DNA from: Thiothrix unzii
Lineage (GTDB): Bacteria > Pseudomonadota > Gammaproteobacteria > Thiotrichales > Thiotrichaceae
Reading direction: 5' to 3'
NCBI RefSeq assembly: GCF_017901175.1
Contig: NZ_CP072793.1
Span: 1,674,001-1,738,000, forward strand
DNA length: 64,000 nucleotides
Below the pieces are notes generated by a model. That model worked only from the letters and a program-made list of their open reading frames with translations, did not search any database and had not been told where the DNA came from. Positions 54,879 to 63,801 of this stretch are shown piece by piece (within the stretch, counting starts at the first letter, position 1; the number at the start of each line of letters is the position of its first letter). The translations under genes and the position numbers were made by a program.

Positions 54879-56192
54879 GAGTCTGTCAAATAAACTGTGT
54901 AACACGTTTTTCATAGGGCGGAGAGCGGAACCCGCTCTTCACCGAACATAAGTAAAAAAGTCTGCAAAGCGGGTTTCCAGTGGTGAATGACCGACCACTT
55001 TTGCGAGGCTTCGCGTACCGCCAAATACAGGCTTTTGAGGGCTGAACTGTCATTGGGAAAGATGCGCCGGTTGCGGGTAAACTTGCGCAAACTCATGTTC
55101 AGGGATTCAATCGCATTGGTGGTGTAAATCACTTTGCGGATCTCCGGCTGGAACTGGAAAAACGGGATGACATTCGCCCAGTTACCGCGCCATAGACGCA
55201 CGACTGCTTTGTATTTGTTACCCCATTCGGTGTCGAGGGCTTCCAGTTCGTGTTCGGCTTCTTCAGCAGTGCTGGACTGGTAAATGCGCTTGAGGGCAGC
55301 GACCACACCTTTGGTATCCTTGGCGGTGACGTAGCGCAAGCTGGCGCGAACCATGTGTACCATGCACAACTGGGTCAGCGTTTTGGGGAAGACCGCGTTG
55401 ACGGCTTCAGGCAAGCCGTTTAAGCCATCCATGCACGCCACGTAGATGTCTTGTACGCCCCGGTGGCGTAGTTCCGTCAAGACCGATAACCAGAACTTGG
55501 CACCTTCATTTTCTGCCAACCAGATGCCCAACACGTCCTTTTCACCGCGTAAGTTGACCGCCAATACCACATGGGCTGATTTATTGATGACCTGCTTATC
55601 TTGTTGAACTTTAACGACAATCCCATCGAGCCAGACAATCGGGTAGATATTATCCAGTGCTCGCGTCTGCCACGCTTTAGCTTCGCCCTGAACGGCTTCG
55701 GTTACTTCCGCGATCAGCGTATGCGAGATGTCCACCCCGTACAGGCGTTTGATCGTGTCTTCGATGTCGCGGGTGGTCATGCCTTTGGCGTACAGCGTCA
55801 GGATGTGTTCTTCCATCCCTGCTAACCGTATTTGGCGTTTTTGTATCAACTTCGGCTCAAAGCTGCCATCACGGTCACGCGGTGTCTCTACCTGCAACTC
55901 ACCAAATTCGCCTTTGATGGTCTTGTTGCCTTTGCCGTTACGGGTATTGCTGCGCCGTTGCCCGGCTTCGCTACGCTCACCCTTGTCGTAGTTTAGGTGC
56001 ACATCCAATTCGGCTTCCAAGCTGCGGTTGATCATCCGCTGCAAGAGCTGGCTGTAAAGGTTTTTGACATCAGCAGGCGTTTTGCAATCGCTGAGTAAGT
56101 CATCCATGAGTTTCGGGTCGAGGCGTTCCATGTTACTGCTCCTTCTTGGGATTCACGTTATATAGCAGTTACACAGTTCAGTTTACAGTCTC
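54879..56192 (-). mobile_element. complete IS256-family insertion sequence
   Basis: 1314 bp. Terminal inverted repeats of 25 bases (54879-54903 and 56168-56192) match at 20 positions and both include AACTGTGTAAC. The element is flanked by an 8-base direct repeat TTTTCCTC at 54871-54878 and 56193-56200, the target-site duplication length usual for IS256. It carries one intact transposase and splits xisI. Good ends and a perfect duplication suggest a fairly recent insertion. Confidence 0.95.
54911..56131 (-). CDS. IS256-family transposase
   Basis: 406-residue MULE-type DDE transposase. The catalytic triad is D169 in IVWLDGIVVK, D235 in ACMDGLNGLPEA and E342 in TTNAIESLNMSLRK, and the CxxH mark is seen in LCMVHM. 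The N-terminal DNA-binding part contains RSNTRNGKGNK and GELQVETPRDRDG. AAGGAG lies eight bases before the ATG. No frameshift or stop interrupts it, so the element could still move. Confidence 0.96.
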   Translation of the reverse strand: MERLDPKLMDDLLSDCKTPADVKNLYSQLLQRMINRSLEAELDVHLNYDKGERSEAGQRRSNTRNGKGNKTIKGEFGELQVETPRDRDGSFEPKLIQKRQIRLAGMEEHILTLYAKGMTTRDIEDTIKRLYGVDISHTLIAEVTEAVQGEAKAWQTRALDNIYPIVWLDGIVVKVQQDKQVINKSAHVVLAVNLRGEKDVLGIWLAENEGAKFWLSVLTELRHRGVQDIYVACMDGLNGLPEAVNAVFPKTLTQLCMVHMVRASLRYVTAKDTKGVVAALKRIYQSSTAEEAEHELEALDTEWGNKYKAVVRLWRGNWANVIPFFQFQPEIRKVIYTTNAIESLNMSLRKFTRNRRIFPNDSSALKSLYLAVREASQKWSVIHHWKPALQTFLLMFGEERVPLSAL

Positions 56193-56461
56193 TTTTCCTC
56201 CACCCCTTGGCGGATCAAGTCATCGGTGATGCCGTGTTCGATGCCGTCGTATTCGACCACTACTTTGCCATCCTGAAGGGTGATGTAGATCAGGTTGCCA
56301 CGTACTCGTCTGCCTCTGTCCCAGCCCGCTTGCATGAGTGCGTAACGGTCGTGAGTTTCATCAAACACAGTATCCAGCCGAATGTTGCCGTGAGAAGGGC
56401 GAAATCTGGCGTAAGTTTCAATGATGTGCTTTACCGCTGCTCGGTGGTTTTCCGTATCCAT
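56193..56461 (-). pseudogene. xisI, 5' fragment interrupted by IS256-family element
   Basis: About 89 original codons from MDTENHRAAVKHIIETYA through RYALMQAGWDRGRRVRGNLIYI and VVVEYDGIEHGITDDLIRQGVEE. XisI was first described as a control factor for excision of the cyanobacterial fdxN element. In this and most bacteria such genes are usually paired with xisH. As it stands the reading frame runs five codons into the IS and stops at 56183. Joining it to 54819-54878 with one copy of the 8-base duplication restores a protein of about 107 residues. No xisH gene is adjacent in this window. Confidence 0.85.
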
Positions 56462-56474
56462 TTGAGTCCGACCC

Positions 56475-56645
56475 TTAGCTGACTTTTTTCAGTAGCAAAC
56501 GAGGGGCGCGGTTAACAACCTTGCGGCTGGATTGCTGCTCACGGATTTTCAATGCCGCACAAATGGCTTTCAGGTCATTGTTATACTTGGCGGTATGGGC
56601 TTGCCGATGTTTGCGGACTTCTTCAACGATTGGATCATCCATCAT
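56475..56645 (-). CDS. small conserved protein, 56 aa
   Basis: MMDDPIVEEVRKHRQAHTAK followed by YNNDLKAICAALK and a basic tail KVVNRAPRLLLKK. This DPIVEEVRKxR...YNxDLxAI pattern is familiar from short proteins of unknown function found near toxin-antitoxin genes in many bacteria. GGAG is ten bases upstream. It lies 13 bases before the interrupted xisI on the same strand and may have been cotranscribed with it. Confidence 0.6.
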   Translation of the reverse strand: MMDDPIVEEVRKHRQAHTAKYNNDLKAICAALKIREQQSSRKVVNRAPRLLLKKVS

Positions 56646-56743
56646 GATTTAAGCTCCAAGTGACTGAGGGAGATGATAGCAAAAAACAAGATTTCTCAAG
56701 GATTTTCATCTAGCATCAGCGATGAGACAAGGAGAATCTGTAT

Positions 56744-56914
56744 ATGGAACAACAAACTGTAACCTATCCGTTGCCTTCGCCCACGACTCAGGAGGATACG
56801 CTCAAATTCTTCAACGAACGGCAACAAAGAGCGGATAGGGATGCGTTCAAGCGTATTCTGACGCACCAAGGTGGGCAAGAACCGTGTGAGGGAGATGAGT
56901 TGGTGATTGGTTAA
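56744..56914 (+). CDS. small hypothetical protein, 56 aa
   Basis: Starts MEQQTVTYPLPSPTTQEDTL and ends HQGGQEPCEGDELVIG. AAGGAG is well placed eight bases ahead of ATG 56744, which supports translation. The helical middle (LKFFNERQQRADRDAFKRIL) followed by a short acidic tail resembles the ends of some antitoxin-like proteins. It is divergent from the preceding 56-residue gene. Confidence 0.5.
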   Translation: MEQQTVTYPLPSPTTQEDTLKFFNERQQRADRDAFKRILTHQGGQEPCEGDELVIG

Positions 56915-57011
56915 TGAGTGGGGCATTAGACGAGTTATCGCATATTGCAAAAAACTAGCCCAACCAACTTCAAATTGCTATGTTGCGCCCATGAAATCAG
57001 GAGCAACCGTC

Positions 57012-57176
57012 ATGCAACCATCACCCATCACCGAAAAGCCACAACCACCCGCCCCCAACGAATGCTGTGAAAGCGGCTGTGACCCCTGCGTGTGGGATAT
57101 TTACCGCGCAGCATTGCAGCAATGGGAGCAAGCGCAGCAAGACGCAAACACCGACACAACCAAGCCAGCGGCGTAA
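57012..57176 (+). CDS. oxidoreductase-like domain small protein
   Basis: 54 residues from ATG 57012, chosen because CAGGAG lies seven bases ahead. Proline-rich start (MQPSPITEKPQPPAPNE) followed by CCESGCDPCVWDIYRAALQQWEQ (here broken as ECCESGCDPC and VWDIYRAAL). The four-cysteine plus VxDxY pattern is that of the short oxidoreductase-like domain found in bacteria and mitochondria, whose biochemical role is not known. The cysteines could bind metal. Confidence 0.7.
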   Translation: MQPSPITEKPQPPAPNECCESGCDPCVWDIYRAALQQWEQAQQDANTDTTKPAA

Positions 57177-57266
57177 ATTTAAACCCTATCCCGATAAGGC
57201 TGAACGCGCCATTTCCAGCCGTTGTTATATGATCGAGACAAGCAATCACTACAATAGGAGTACGTC

Positions 57267-57596
57267 ATGATCCAATCCACTACCCCGACTATCGAAGGCA
57301 AACGCATCACCCGTTACCACGGTGTCGTCACGGGCGAAGCCATTTTGGGTGCGAACATCTTCAAAGATTTTTTTGCCGGAATTCGCGACATTATCGGCGG
57401 ACGTTCCGCAGCCTATGAGAAGGAATTGCGCAAAGCCCGTGAAATCGCCTTTGCCGAAATGGAAGCACAGGCGCAAAGTCTGGGTGCAAACGCGGTCGTC
57501 GGCATCGACATTGACTACGAAAACATCACGATGGGTAACAGCGGTGGCATGTTAATGGTCACGGTTAGCGGCACGGCTGTAAACGTTGAAGGATAA
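57267..57596 (+). CDS. YbjQ/UPF0145 family protein
   Basis: 109 residues. The typical N-terminus [25 protein letters not shown] and the [15 protein letters not shown] segment identify the family, often described as heavy-metal-binding though poorly characterised. TAGGAG is six bases before the ATG. The gene overlaps a possible upstream TTG start of the esterase; from ATG 57604 the two genes are separated by 7 bases and probably cotranscribed. Confidence 0.9.
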   Translation: MIQSTTPTIEGKRITRYHGVVTGEAILGANIFKDFFAGIRDIIGGRSAAYEKELRKAREIAFAEMEAQAQSLGANAVVGIDIDYENITMGNSGGMLMVTVSGTAVNVEG

Positions 57597-57603
57597 GACA
57601 CTG

Positions 57604-58281
57604 ATGCATTATTTACCTGCTGTCGAAATTGAACCGACCTCCCCCGCTACTGCTGCGGTCATCTGGCTGCACGGTTTGGGCGCGGATGGGCACGATTTTG
57701 TGCCGATTATTCCCGAATTGGGTTTGCCGCCCGACCACGGGATTCGGTTTGTTTTTCCGCACGCGCCGGATATGCCCGTAACCGTCAACGGCGGTTATGT
57801 AATGCCCGCATGGTATGACATTTTGGAAATCGACCTCGACCGCAAAGTGGATGTGGCGCAATTGCAAGCATCCGCACGCGAGGTGGGCAAGCTGATTGAG
57901 CGCGAAATCGCACGCGGCATTCCCAGCGAACGCATTGTGATTGCGGGCTTTTCGCAAGGCGGCGCGGTGGCGTATCAGGCCGCATTGAGTTACCCCAAAC
58001 CGCTGGCGGGCTTGCTGGCACTGTCGACGTATTTTGCCACGACCGATACGGTTGCGCTGAATGCGGCGAATGCGCAATTACCGATCCACATTTTCCACGG
58101 CAAGCAGGACACGATTGTGCCGGATTTACTGGCACTCAAGGCGTATCTCTGGCTGCGTGAGCGCGGGTATGCGCCACAGTATTCGGAATATCCGCTGGGG
58201 CATAATGTGTTTGCGGAAGAGATTGCGGAAGTGGGTCGGTGTTTGCGGGCGTGGTTGCAACCAATGGATTACAAACAGTAG
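57604..58281 (+). CDS. carboxylesterase/phospholipase, alpha/beta hydrolase
   Basis: 225 residues of the phospholipase/carboxylesterase family. The nucleophile elbow is IAGFSQGGAVAY, the oxyanion region is VIWLHGLGADGHDF, the acid is in FHGKQDTIVP and the histidine in YPLGHNVFAEE, so the triad is complete. Substrates are probably short acyl esters or acylated proteins. ATG 57604 is preferred to an in-frame TTG at 57586 that would overlap the previous gene. Confidence 0.9.
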   Translation: MHYLPAVEIEPTSPATAAVIWLHGLGADGHDFVPIIPELGLPPDHGIRFVFPHAPDMPVTVNGGYVMPAWYDILEIDLDRKVDVAQLQASAREVGKLIEREIARGIPSERIVIAGFSQGGAVAYQAALSYPKPLAGLLALSTYFATTDTVALNAANAQLPIHIFHGKQDTIVPDLLALKAYLWLRERGYAPQYSEYPLGHNVFAEEIAEVGRCLRAWLQPMDYKQ

Positions 58282-58437
58282 CTAACCTTATTGTTTTCAT
58301 TGATATTGATGAGCTGCGGGTCAAAACCTTTGTCTTTGGATTGGTAACTGCTTTTGCTTTTCGCCCATCACCAGCAACAGGATCGCTTATTTCTTGCAAC
58401 TTGCGGGTATGGTTGCGGAGGAATGCGGGTGGGTCAA

Positions 58438-58710
58438 TTAATTCTGATAAGCAGCTATCGGGTGAAAACTTGTTATCTCAACAGTCTGTAAATCTTCAAG
58501 TACTGAGTCATTCGATACCTGAAAGCCAATACCGAAATCCGTTTGTAGACGGCACAAAAACTCATTGAAATTCAGATCGGCAAGTGCGGCAGCAGCGGCA
58601 AAGCTGACTTTGTGCGCGAAATACAAACCAGCGGCAAGGAAGAAAGCGGCTGCATTCTCACCCAACGGTTCGAGTATTTTCTCAAATTCCGGTTTTAGTT
58701 GCACCTGCAT
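58438..58710 (-). CDS. small helical protein, weakly antitoxin-like
   Basis: 90 residues: MQVQLKPEFEKILEPLGENA, then FFLAAGLYFAHKVSFAAAAALADLNFNEFL (broken by the family turn) and a tail. The stretch VSFAAAAALADLNFNEFLCRL loosely resembles the second helix pair of UPF0175 antitoxins. No toxin gene follows; the 156 bases beyond its stop hold only an uninterrupted but startless frame. It lies 9 bases downstream of the HNH gene stop on the same strand. Confidence 0.5.
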   Translation of the reverse strand: MQVQLKPEFEKILEPLGENAAAFFLAAGLYFAHKVSFAAAAALADLNFNEFLCRLQTDFGIGFQVSNDSVLEDLQTVEITSFHPIAAYQN

Positions 58711-58719
58711 GTGACAAAC

Positions 58720-59247
58720 CTATCTTCTGCGTAACAACAGACGCAGCAAATCCCGCTGTTCTTTCAATAAGGTACGCTGCTCATCCATCAGTAACGACAT
58801 TTCTCTATTCGTGTTTTCAAGCAACAAAACCATCTCATTGGCGCGTTGCAATAACATCAGTTCCTTAGCACGTTCGGCACGTTGCCGACGGTTATTCACC
58901 AACTGCGGTCTGTTTAGGCGTAAACGCTCAACCGTCAATCGACCCGTAGCAGTAAGGGGATACAACAAGCCATCCTCTGCTTCAATGAAATGTAATGTTG
59001 CCTGATCAACACGGGGATTCCACAAAGCAGGTAGATCATCGACAGGCCAATAATCTGACTTGTAGCTGTTACATTTGGGGCAGCTATAGATCAAATTATC
59101 AAGGTCGTCGCTGCCACCTTTTGCCTGTGGCTGATAGTGGTCAATCGTCAACTCGCTGGCGGCACTCTCTTCCGTAACGCCACAAAACTCACAGGCACAG
59201 CCTGCCCGTTGGCGTACTTGCTGGCGAATATCTGCCGTTATGGTCAT
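58720..59247 (-). CDS. HNH endonuclease-like protein with C-terminal coiled coil
   Basis: 175 residues. The HNH motif reads ELTIDHYQPQAKGGSDDLDNLIYSC in pieces, with zinc cysteines in CACEFCG and CPKCNSYK, and H, N and H/K positions present. From about 115 the protein becomes a charged coiled coil (LLLENTNREMSLLMDEQRTLL, split) ending RLLLRRR. Genes of this kind are found in mobile and defence loci. It overlaps the upstream 104-residue gene by 4 bases, so the two are a pair. Confidence 0.8.
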   Translation of the reverse strand: MTITADIRQQVRQRAGCACEFCGVTEESAASELTIDHYQPQAKGGSDDLDNLIYSCPKCNSYKSDYWPVDDLPALWNPRVDQATLHFIEAEDGLLYPLTATGRLTVERLRLNRPQLVNNRRQRAERAKELMLLQRANEMVLLLENTNREMSLLMDEQRTLLKEQRDLLRLLLRRR

Positions 59248-59558
59248 ACGGCTTTTTGTAGCGGAATAGAAGCGATCAGTTGGCGGCGCAAGCCTTCGAT
59301 TTCCTGACGCAATGCCTTGTTTTCGAGCATTACCTCTTGAATACGGCGGGTCATGCTCATCAGTTGCGTCAACGTCGTATCAATCTGCGCCTGAAGTCTG
59401 GCAACACCCGTTACTTCTGGAACGGCGGCATACATCGCCGCCTCCTCTGCATCCTGTTCGTCGTACCAAGTTTGCAACTGTACCTGCTCCTCAGCGGATA
59501 GGGTCATACCGCGAGTGGCTTTGTCGTGTAGTACCTTTCCCAAATCATTAGAAATCAT
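59244..59558 (-). CDS. coiled-coil partner of the HNH protein
   Basis: 104 residues: MISNDLGKVLHDKATRGMTL, a helical middle with SAEEQVQLQTWYDEQDAEEAA, and a C-terminal leucine-rich helix. The TLSAEEQ.QLQ.WYDEQDAEEAAM pattern recurs in small proteins encoded with HNH genes. ATGA overlap with the nuclease suggests fixed stoichiometry. It could be a regulator or a structural subunit; neither can be decided. Confidence 0.65.
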   Translation of the reverse strand: MISNDLGKVLHDKATRGMTLSAEEQVQLQTWYDEQDAEEAAMYAAVPEVTGVARLQAQIDTTLTQLMSMTRRIQEVMLENKALRQEIEGLRRQLIASIPLQKAV

Positions 59559-59603
59559 GCTTAATTCCTCTTTATCATAGGGTCATCACAAGCTATAGCT
59601 TAG

Positions 59604-60755
59604 CTACTTATCTTTCCCTTTGCCAAACACTTGCTTCAATCGACGCATCAGGGTAGGTAAATCCACCTGAACAAAGCCCCAATCTGCTTTTCTGACCGCA
59701 ACAATGTCACCAATCACGTTTTCTTTTTCATCATCGTTATTTTGAGAAGCGACAACCAACTGCGCCATCGACTTGACCAATATTTCCCCACTCAACAGCT
59801 GGTTACTGATCATGCTTTGTTGTTGACCAATTAAGAGTTCCTTTTGCTGAATCGTCGCTGCTGCCAATGCCAATTGACTCTTCAAATGATAAATATTTGA
59901 AACCAACTGCTGAACGCTTATATCTGGTTGAACATCAAAAGGCGTGATCGAGGTATTTCTTGGCAAATTCAAATATATTTCAAGTGCATCTCTTATCTGA
60001 GATAAAGCTTGTTTCTGATCATCAGGAGTAACTGAAAACAACACCTTGCCAGAATTACCATCCTGAATACTTGTAGAGGCATTTATTCCTAAGTCTCTCA
60101 AAAACTGACCAAAGTAAATCAAATATTGCTTACATGCAAAGCTAACTGACTCAGGGAACTCAAAAAATTCAATTACCGATTTATTTTCATCAACAAACAG
60201 AAGCCTCAATTTCTTCTTAAGTAGCGAATGAACTTCTTGCATTAACTTCAAATCTGAAGACATAACATCTTTTAACTTAAGTTCATTGACATCATGTCTA
60301 AAGAACAAATATGGCCATAGCTTGCTTCTATCACTACTAAAGACGTCATCTTCATTAGCAGGGTAATCTTCCCAAAAAACAAGTCCATTAAATCTTTTAT
60401 CAACCTGCTTCTTGAATTCAGTCAGATGATAGGAAGTTGACCACTTTTCTACCCACCAGTCATTTTCCAAATTAAAGGTAAAACCAACGCAAAGCCCAAA
60501 TTCAATGATTTTAACCTTAACAACTCCATTTATTATATTATCACTTACAAGATCAACAATATCCCCGACACCTAAATCAAAAAGAAAAAATTCACTGCTT
60601 AATTCATCAAAATGAAAATCAAACAAATCAAATATTTTATTTTCATCTCCTTCTACGTAAAGAGTTTTTTCATCCCCTGACACTGAAATATCAAAACTAA
60701 GTCCATCTGATCGGACATCAATTCCTTGGTTACTTTTTAGTATTTCTAAAGGCAT
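59604..60755 (-). CDS. hypothetical protein, AT-rich
   Basis: 383 residues, acidic in the first third, with no motif I recognise. A helical, glutamine-rich stretch around 285-325 (SNIYHLKSQLALAAATIQQK) looks like a coiled coil, and the C-terminus is basic (PTLMRRLKQVFGKGKDK). It is soluble. The gene is far AT-richer than gcvP next door and sits at the edge of the patchwork region beginning at 53767, which suggests acquired DNA. It is separated from gcvP by that gene's terminator. Confidence 0.6.
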   Translation of the reverse strand: MPLEILKSNQGIDVRSDGLSFDISVSGDEKTLYVEGDENKIFDLFDFHFDELSSEFFLFDLGVGDIVDLVSDNIINGVVKVKIIEFGLCVGFTFNLENDWWVEKWSTSYHLTEFKKQVDKRFNGLVFWEDYPANEDDVFSSDRSKLWPYLFFRHDVNELKLKDVMSSDLKLMQEVHSLLKKKLRLLFVDENKSVIEFFEFPESVSFACKQYLIYFGQFLRDLGINASTSIQDGNSGKVLFSVTPDDQKQALSQIRDALEIYLNLPRNTSITPFDVQPDISVQQLVSNIYHLKSQLALAAATIQQKELLIGQQQSMISNQLLSGEILVKSMAQLVVASQNNDDEKENVIGDIVAVRKADWGFVQVDLPTLMRRLKQVFGKGKDK

Positions 60756-60780
60756 CTACAATCTCTCCGTATTCAATAAA

Positions 60781-60829
60781 AATGTGCTTTAGCCAGACAA
60801 ATACAAATAATTTCTAACTAAAGCACATT
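60781..60829 (-). terminator. intrinsic terminator of gcvP
   Basis: Perfect 12-bp arms (60781-60792 and 60818-60829) around a 25-base loop, 7 bases past the gcvP stop. On the minus strand the stem is followed by a T-rich stretch (TTTTTATTG, partly within the arm). Confidence 0.8.
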
Positions 60830-60835
60830 AATTTA

Positions 60836-63700
60836 TTAACGATAAGAATCAACCGAAGGACAAGAACACACCAAATTCCGATCCCCGTACACATTATCAA
60901 TCCGGTTCACGGTAGGCCAATACTTCGCCGTTGGGCTAACACCCTGCGGGAACACCGCCTCGGTCTGGCTGTAAGGGCGTTCCCAAGCATTCACCAAATC
61001 ATCCAGCGTATGCGGCGCATTCACCAGCGGATTATTGTCCGCAGGCCACACGCCATCCTGCACCTTGCGAATCTCTTCCCGAATCGCGATCATCGCATCG
61101 CAAAAACGGTCAAGCTCCTCTTTCGGCTCGGATTCGGTCGGCTCAATCATCAGCGTACCCGCCACCGGAAACGACATGGTAGGCGCGTGGAAACCGTAAT
61201 CCATCAAGCGTTTAGCGATATCCGACTCATCAATCCCCGAAGCCGCCTTCAACGGACGAATGTCGATAATGCACTCATGCGCCACCCGCCCGTTCGCCCC
61301 CCTAAACAATACAGGGTAGTAGTCAGCCAAACGCTGCATGATGTAATTGGCGTTCAAAATCGCCATCTCGGTCGCCCGCTGCAAACCCGCCGCGCCCATC
61401 AACTTAATGTACGCCCACGAAATCGGCAAAATCGCCCCACTCCCATACGGGGCAGCCGACACCGCGCTATTCCCCAGCGCAACCCCATCCGGCGGAGTCA
61501 CCGCATGGCTGGACAAAAACGGAGCCAAATGCGCCTTCACCCCAATCGGCCCCATGCCAGGGCCACCACCGCCGTGCGGAATCGCAAACGTCTTGTGCAA
61601 GTTCAAATGCGACACATCCGACCCCATCTTGCCCGGTTTCGACAAGCCCACTTGCGCGTTCATATTCGCGCCATCCATGTACACCTGCCCACCGAACTGA
61701 TGCACAATGTCACAAATTTCCACGATGTCCTGCTCAAACACCCCGTGCGTAGACGGATAAGTCACCATCAAGCACGATAAATTCGCCGCGTGTTTTTCCG
61801 CCTTGGCACGCAAATCCGCCACATCCACGTTACCGTTCGCGTCGCACTCGACCACCACCACTTTCAGGCTCACCATCGCTGCCGATGCCGGATTCGTGCC
61901 ATGCGCCGAACTCGGAATCAAACACACATCCCGATGCGCCTGCCCCATACTCGCCTGATAACGACGGATCGCCACCAGCCCCGCGTATTCGCCCTGCGCC
62001 CCCGAATTCGGCTGCATCGAAATCGCATCATAGCCCGTGATTTCCACCAACCAATCTTCCAACTCCTTGATCATGGCGCGATAACCCACGGTCTGCTCCT
62101 GCGGCGCAAACGGGTGAATATCCGCAAACTCTGACCAAGTAACCGGCATCATTTCCGTGGTCGCATTCAACTTCATGGTGCAAGAACCCAACGGAATCAT
62201 CCCATGCGCCAACGAGAAATCCTTATTCTCCAAGCGTTTCAAATAACGCAACATCTCCGATTCGGAATGGTGCGAATTGAACACGGGATGCGTCAGGAAC
62301 TCGCTGGTGCGTTTGTAACCGGAAGGGATACCGCTGAAACCTTCCGCGACAACCGCAGCATCCAGCGCATCCACATCCAAACCATGCCCAGCACCGAGCA
62401 GCACATCGAACAACTCGGCAATGTCAGCACGGGTTTTACGCTCATCAATACTGATCCCGATGTTGCCATTGGCAAAATGGCGGAAATTAACAAGATTCGC
62501 TCCCTGAGCGAAGTCGAAGGGAGCAGCAATTGTCAGCGTGTCGAACCACGTATCATTCAGCAGTTGGACACCTTTCTGCTGCAAGCCCTTCGCCAGAATA
62601 TTCGTCAGCCGATGAATCCGCCCCGCAATCGTCTGCAAACCCGCCGCGCCGTGATACACCGCATAAAACCCTGCCATATTCGCCAGCAACGCCTGCGCCG
62701 TACAAATATTAGAAGTCGCCTTCTCACGCCGGATATGTTGCTCACGGGTTTGCATCGCCATGCGCAACGCTTGCTTGCCATGACTATCAATCGAAACCCC
62801 GATCACCCGACCCGGCATGGTGCGCTTAAACGCATCCTTCACCGCAAAAAACGCCGCATGAGGCCCGCCGAAACCCATTGGCACGCCGAAACGCTGCGAG
62901 TTACCGACCACCACATCCGCGCCCATGTCCCCTGGTGCTTTCAACATCACCAATGCCATCAGGTCGGAAGCCACACACACCAAGGCTTTTTGCGCGTGCG
63001 CCTGTTTGATCAGGGCTTCAATATCAACGACTTCACCCGTGGTGCTAGGGTATTGCAACATCACCCCAAACACTTCCTGCCCCGCCAACTCGCTATACGG
63101 GTTGCCGATAATGAGTTCAAAACCAAAGTATTCCGCCCGTGTTTTCAACACGTCGATAGTTTGCGGATGCACATCCGCACCCACAAAGAATTTATCCGAT
63201 TTGAGCTTGTTGGAACGTTTGCACAACGTCATCGCTTCCGCTGCTGCGGTCGCTTCATCCAACAAGGAGGCATTAGCAATGTCCATGCCCGTCAAATCCA
63301 TCACCATTTGCTGGTAATTGAGCAAGCCTTCCAGCCGCCCTTGGGAAATTTCCGGCTGATACGGCGTATACGCGGTGTACCAACCGGGGTTTTCCAAGAC
63401 ATTACGCAAAATGACGGGCGGTACGAACGTGTCGTAATAGCCCATGCCGATGTACGACTTGGCAACGGTGTTTTGCCCCGCCAGTTGCTTGAGGTAAGCC
63501 AGCGTTTCGGCTTCGGAACGGCTGCCGTCGATTGCTAACGGCACTGGCAGACGGATGCTTGCAGGCACGGTGCTGTCGATCAGCGCATCCAGCGATTCCG
63601 CACCCACGGTTTGCAGCATTGCCGCTGTGTCTGCCGCGTTGGGGCCGATGTGGCGGGCAATAAAATCGTCGTGTTGTTCAAGTTCGTACAAGGTTGTCAT
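60836..63700 (-). CDS. gcvP: glycine dehydrogenase (aminomethyl-transferring), P protein
   Basis: 954-residue PLP enzyme that decarboxylates glycine and passes the aminomethyl group to the lipoyl arm of Gcv[12 protein letters not shown] at the start is typical. The PLP lysine is K703 in [19 protein letters not shown], and both halves of the fused dimeric fold are present. It follows gcvH on the same strand with a large inverted repeat between. In an autotroph the system salvages glycine formed from photorespiratory-type glycolate and feeds one-carbon units toward GlyA and MetH. Confidence 0.98.
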   Translation of the reverse strand: MTTLYELEQHDDFIARHIGPNAADTAAMLQTVGAESLDALIDSTVPASIRLPVPLAIDGSRSEAETLAYLKQLAGQNTVAKSYIGMGYYDTFVPPVILRNVLENPGWYTAYTPYQPEISQGRLEGLLNYQQMVMDLTGMDIANASLLDEATAAAEAMTLCKRSNKLKSDKFFVGADVHPQTIDVLKTRAEYFGFELIIGNPYSELAGQEVFGVMLQYPSTTGEVVDIEALIKQAHAQKALVCVASDLMALVMLKAPGDMGADVVVGNSQRFGVPMGFGGPHAAFFAVKDAFKRTMPGRVIGVSIDSHGKQALRMAMQTREQHIRREKATSNICTAQALLANMAGFYAVYHGAAGLQTIAGRIHRLTNILAKGLQQKGVQLLNDTWFDTLTIAAPFDFAQGANLVNFRHFANGNIGISIDERKTRADIAELFDVLLGAGHGLDVDALDAAVVAEGFSGIPSGYKRTSEFLTHPVFNSHHSESEMLRYLKRLENKDFSLAHGMIPLGSCTMKLNATTEMMPVTWSEFADIHPFAPQEQTVGYRAMIKELEDWLVEITGYDAISMQPNSGAQGEYAGLVAIRRYQASMGQAHRDVCLIPSSAHGTNPASAAMVSLKVVVVECDANGNVDVADLRAKAEKHAANLSCLMVTYPSTHGVFEQDIVEICDIVHQFGGQVYMDGANMNAQVGLSKPGKMGSDVSHLNLHKTFAIPHGGGGPGMGPIGVKAHLAPFLSSHAVTPPDGVALGNSAVSAAPYGSGAILPISWAYIKLMGAAGLQRATEMAILNANYIMQRLADYYPVLFRGANGRVAHECIIDIRPLKAASGIDESDIAKRLMDYGFHAPTMSFPVAGTLMIEPTESEPKEELDRFCDAMIAIREEIRKVQDGVWPADNNPLVNAPHTLDDLVNAWERPYSQTEAVFPQGVSPTAKYWPTVNRIDNVYGDRNLVCSCPSVDSYR

Positions 63701-63720
63701 TCAAATATCTGCCTATTGAT

Positions 63721-63796
63721 GTAGGGGCAGACCTACGTGTCTGCCCTCTCTTTCTTTACCCGATTAAAGAGGGCAGACACATAGGTCTGCCCCTAC
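63721..63796. repeat. large inverted repeat between gcvH and gcvP
   Basis: 29-bp arms (63721-63749 and 63768-63796) with one mismatch around an 18-base loop. They begin GTAGGGGCAGAC and end GTCTGCCCCTAC. The GTAGGGGC outer part is shared with the repeat at 21031-21088, suggesting one repeat family with variable inner arms. Confidence 0.9.
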
Positions 63797-63801
63797 GCTA
63801 A

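Noticed and set aside
58282-58437. Toxin gene paired with the 90-residue antitoxin-like protein
   Set aside because: All frames were read; the only long open one has no start or PIN/RelE-like motif and overlaps the esterase antisense.
62204-63538. 444-codon open frame antisense to gcvP
   Set aside because: Shadow of GcvP; composition (His, Arg, Gln) is that of reversed codons and there is no ribosome site.
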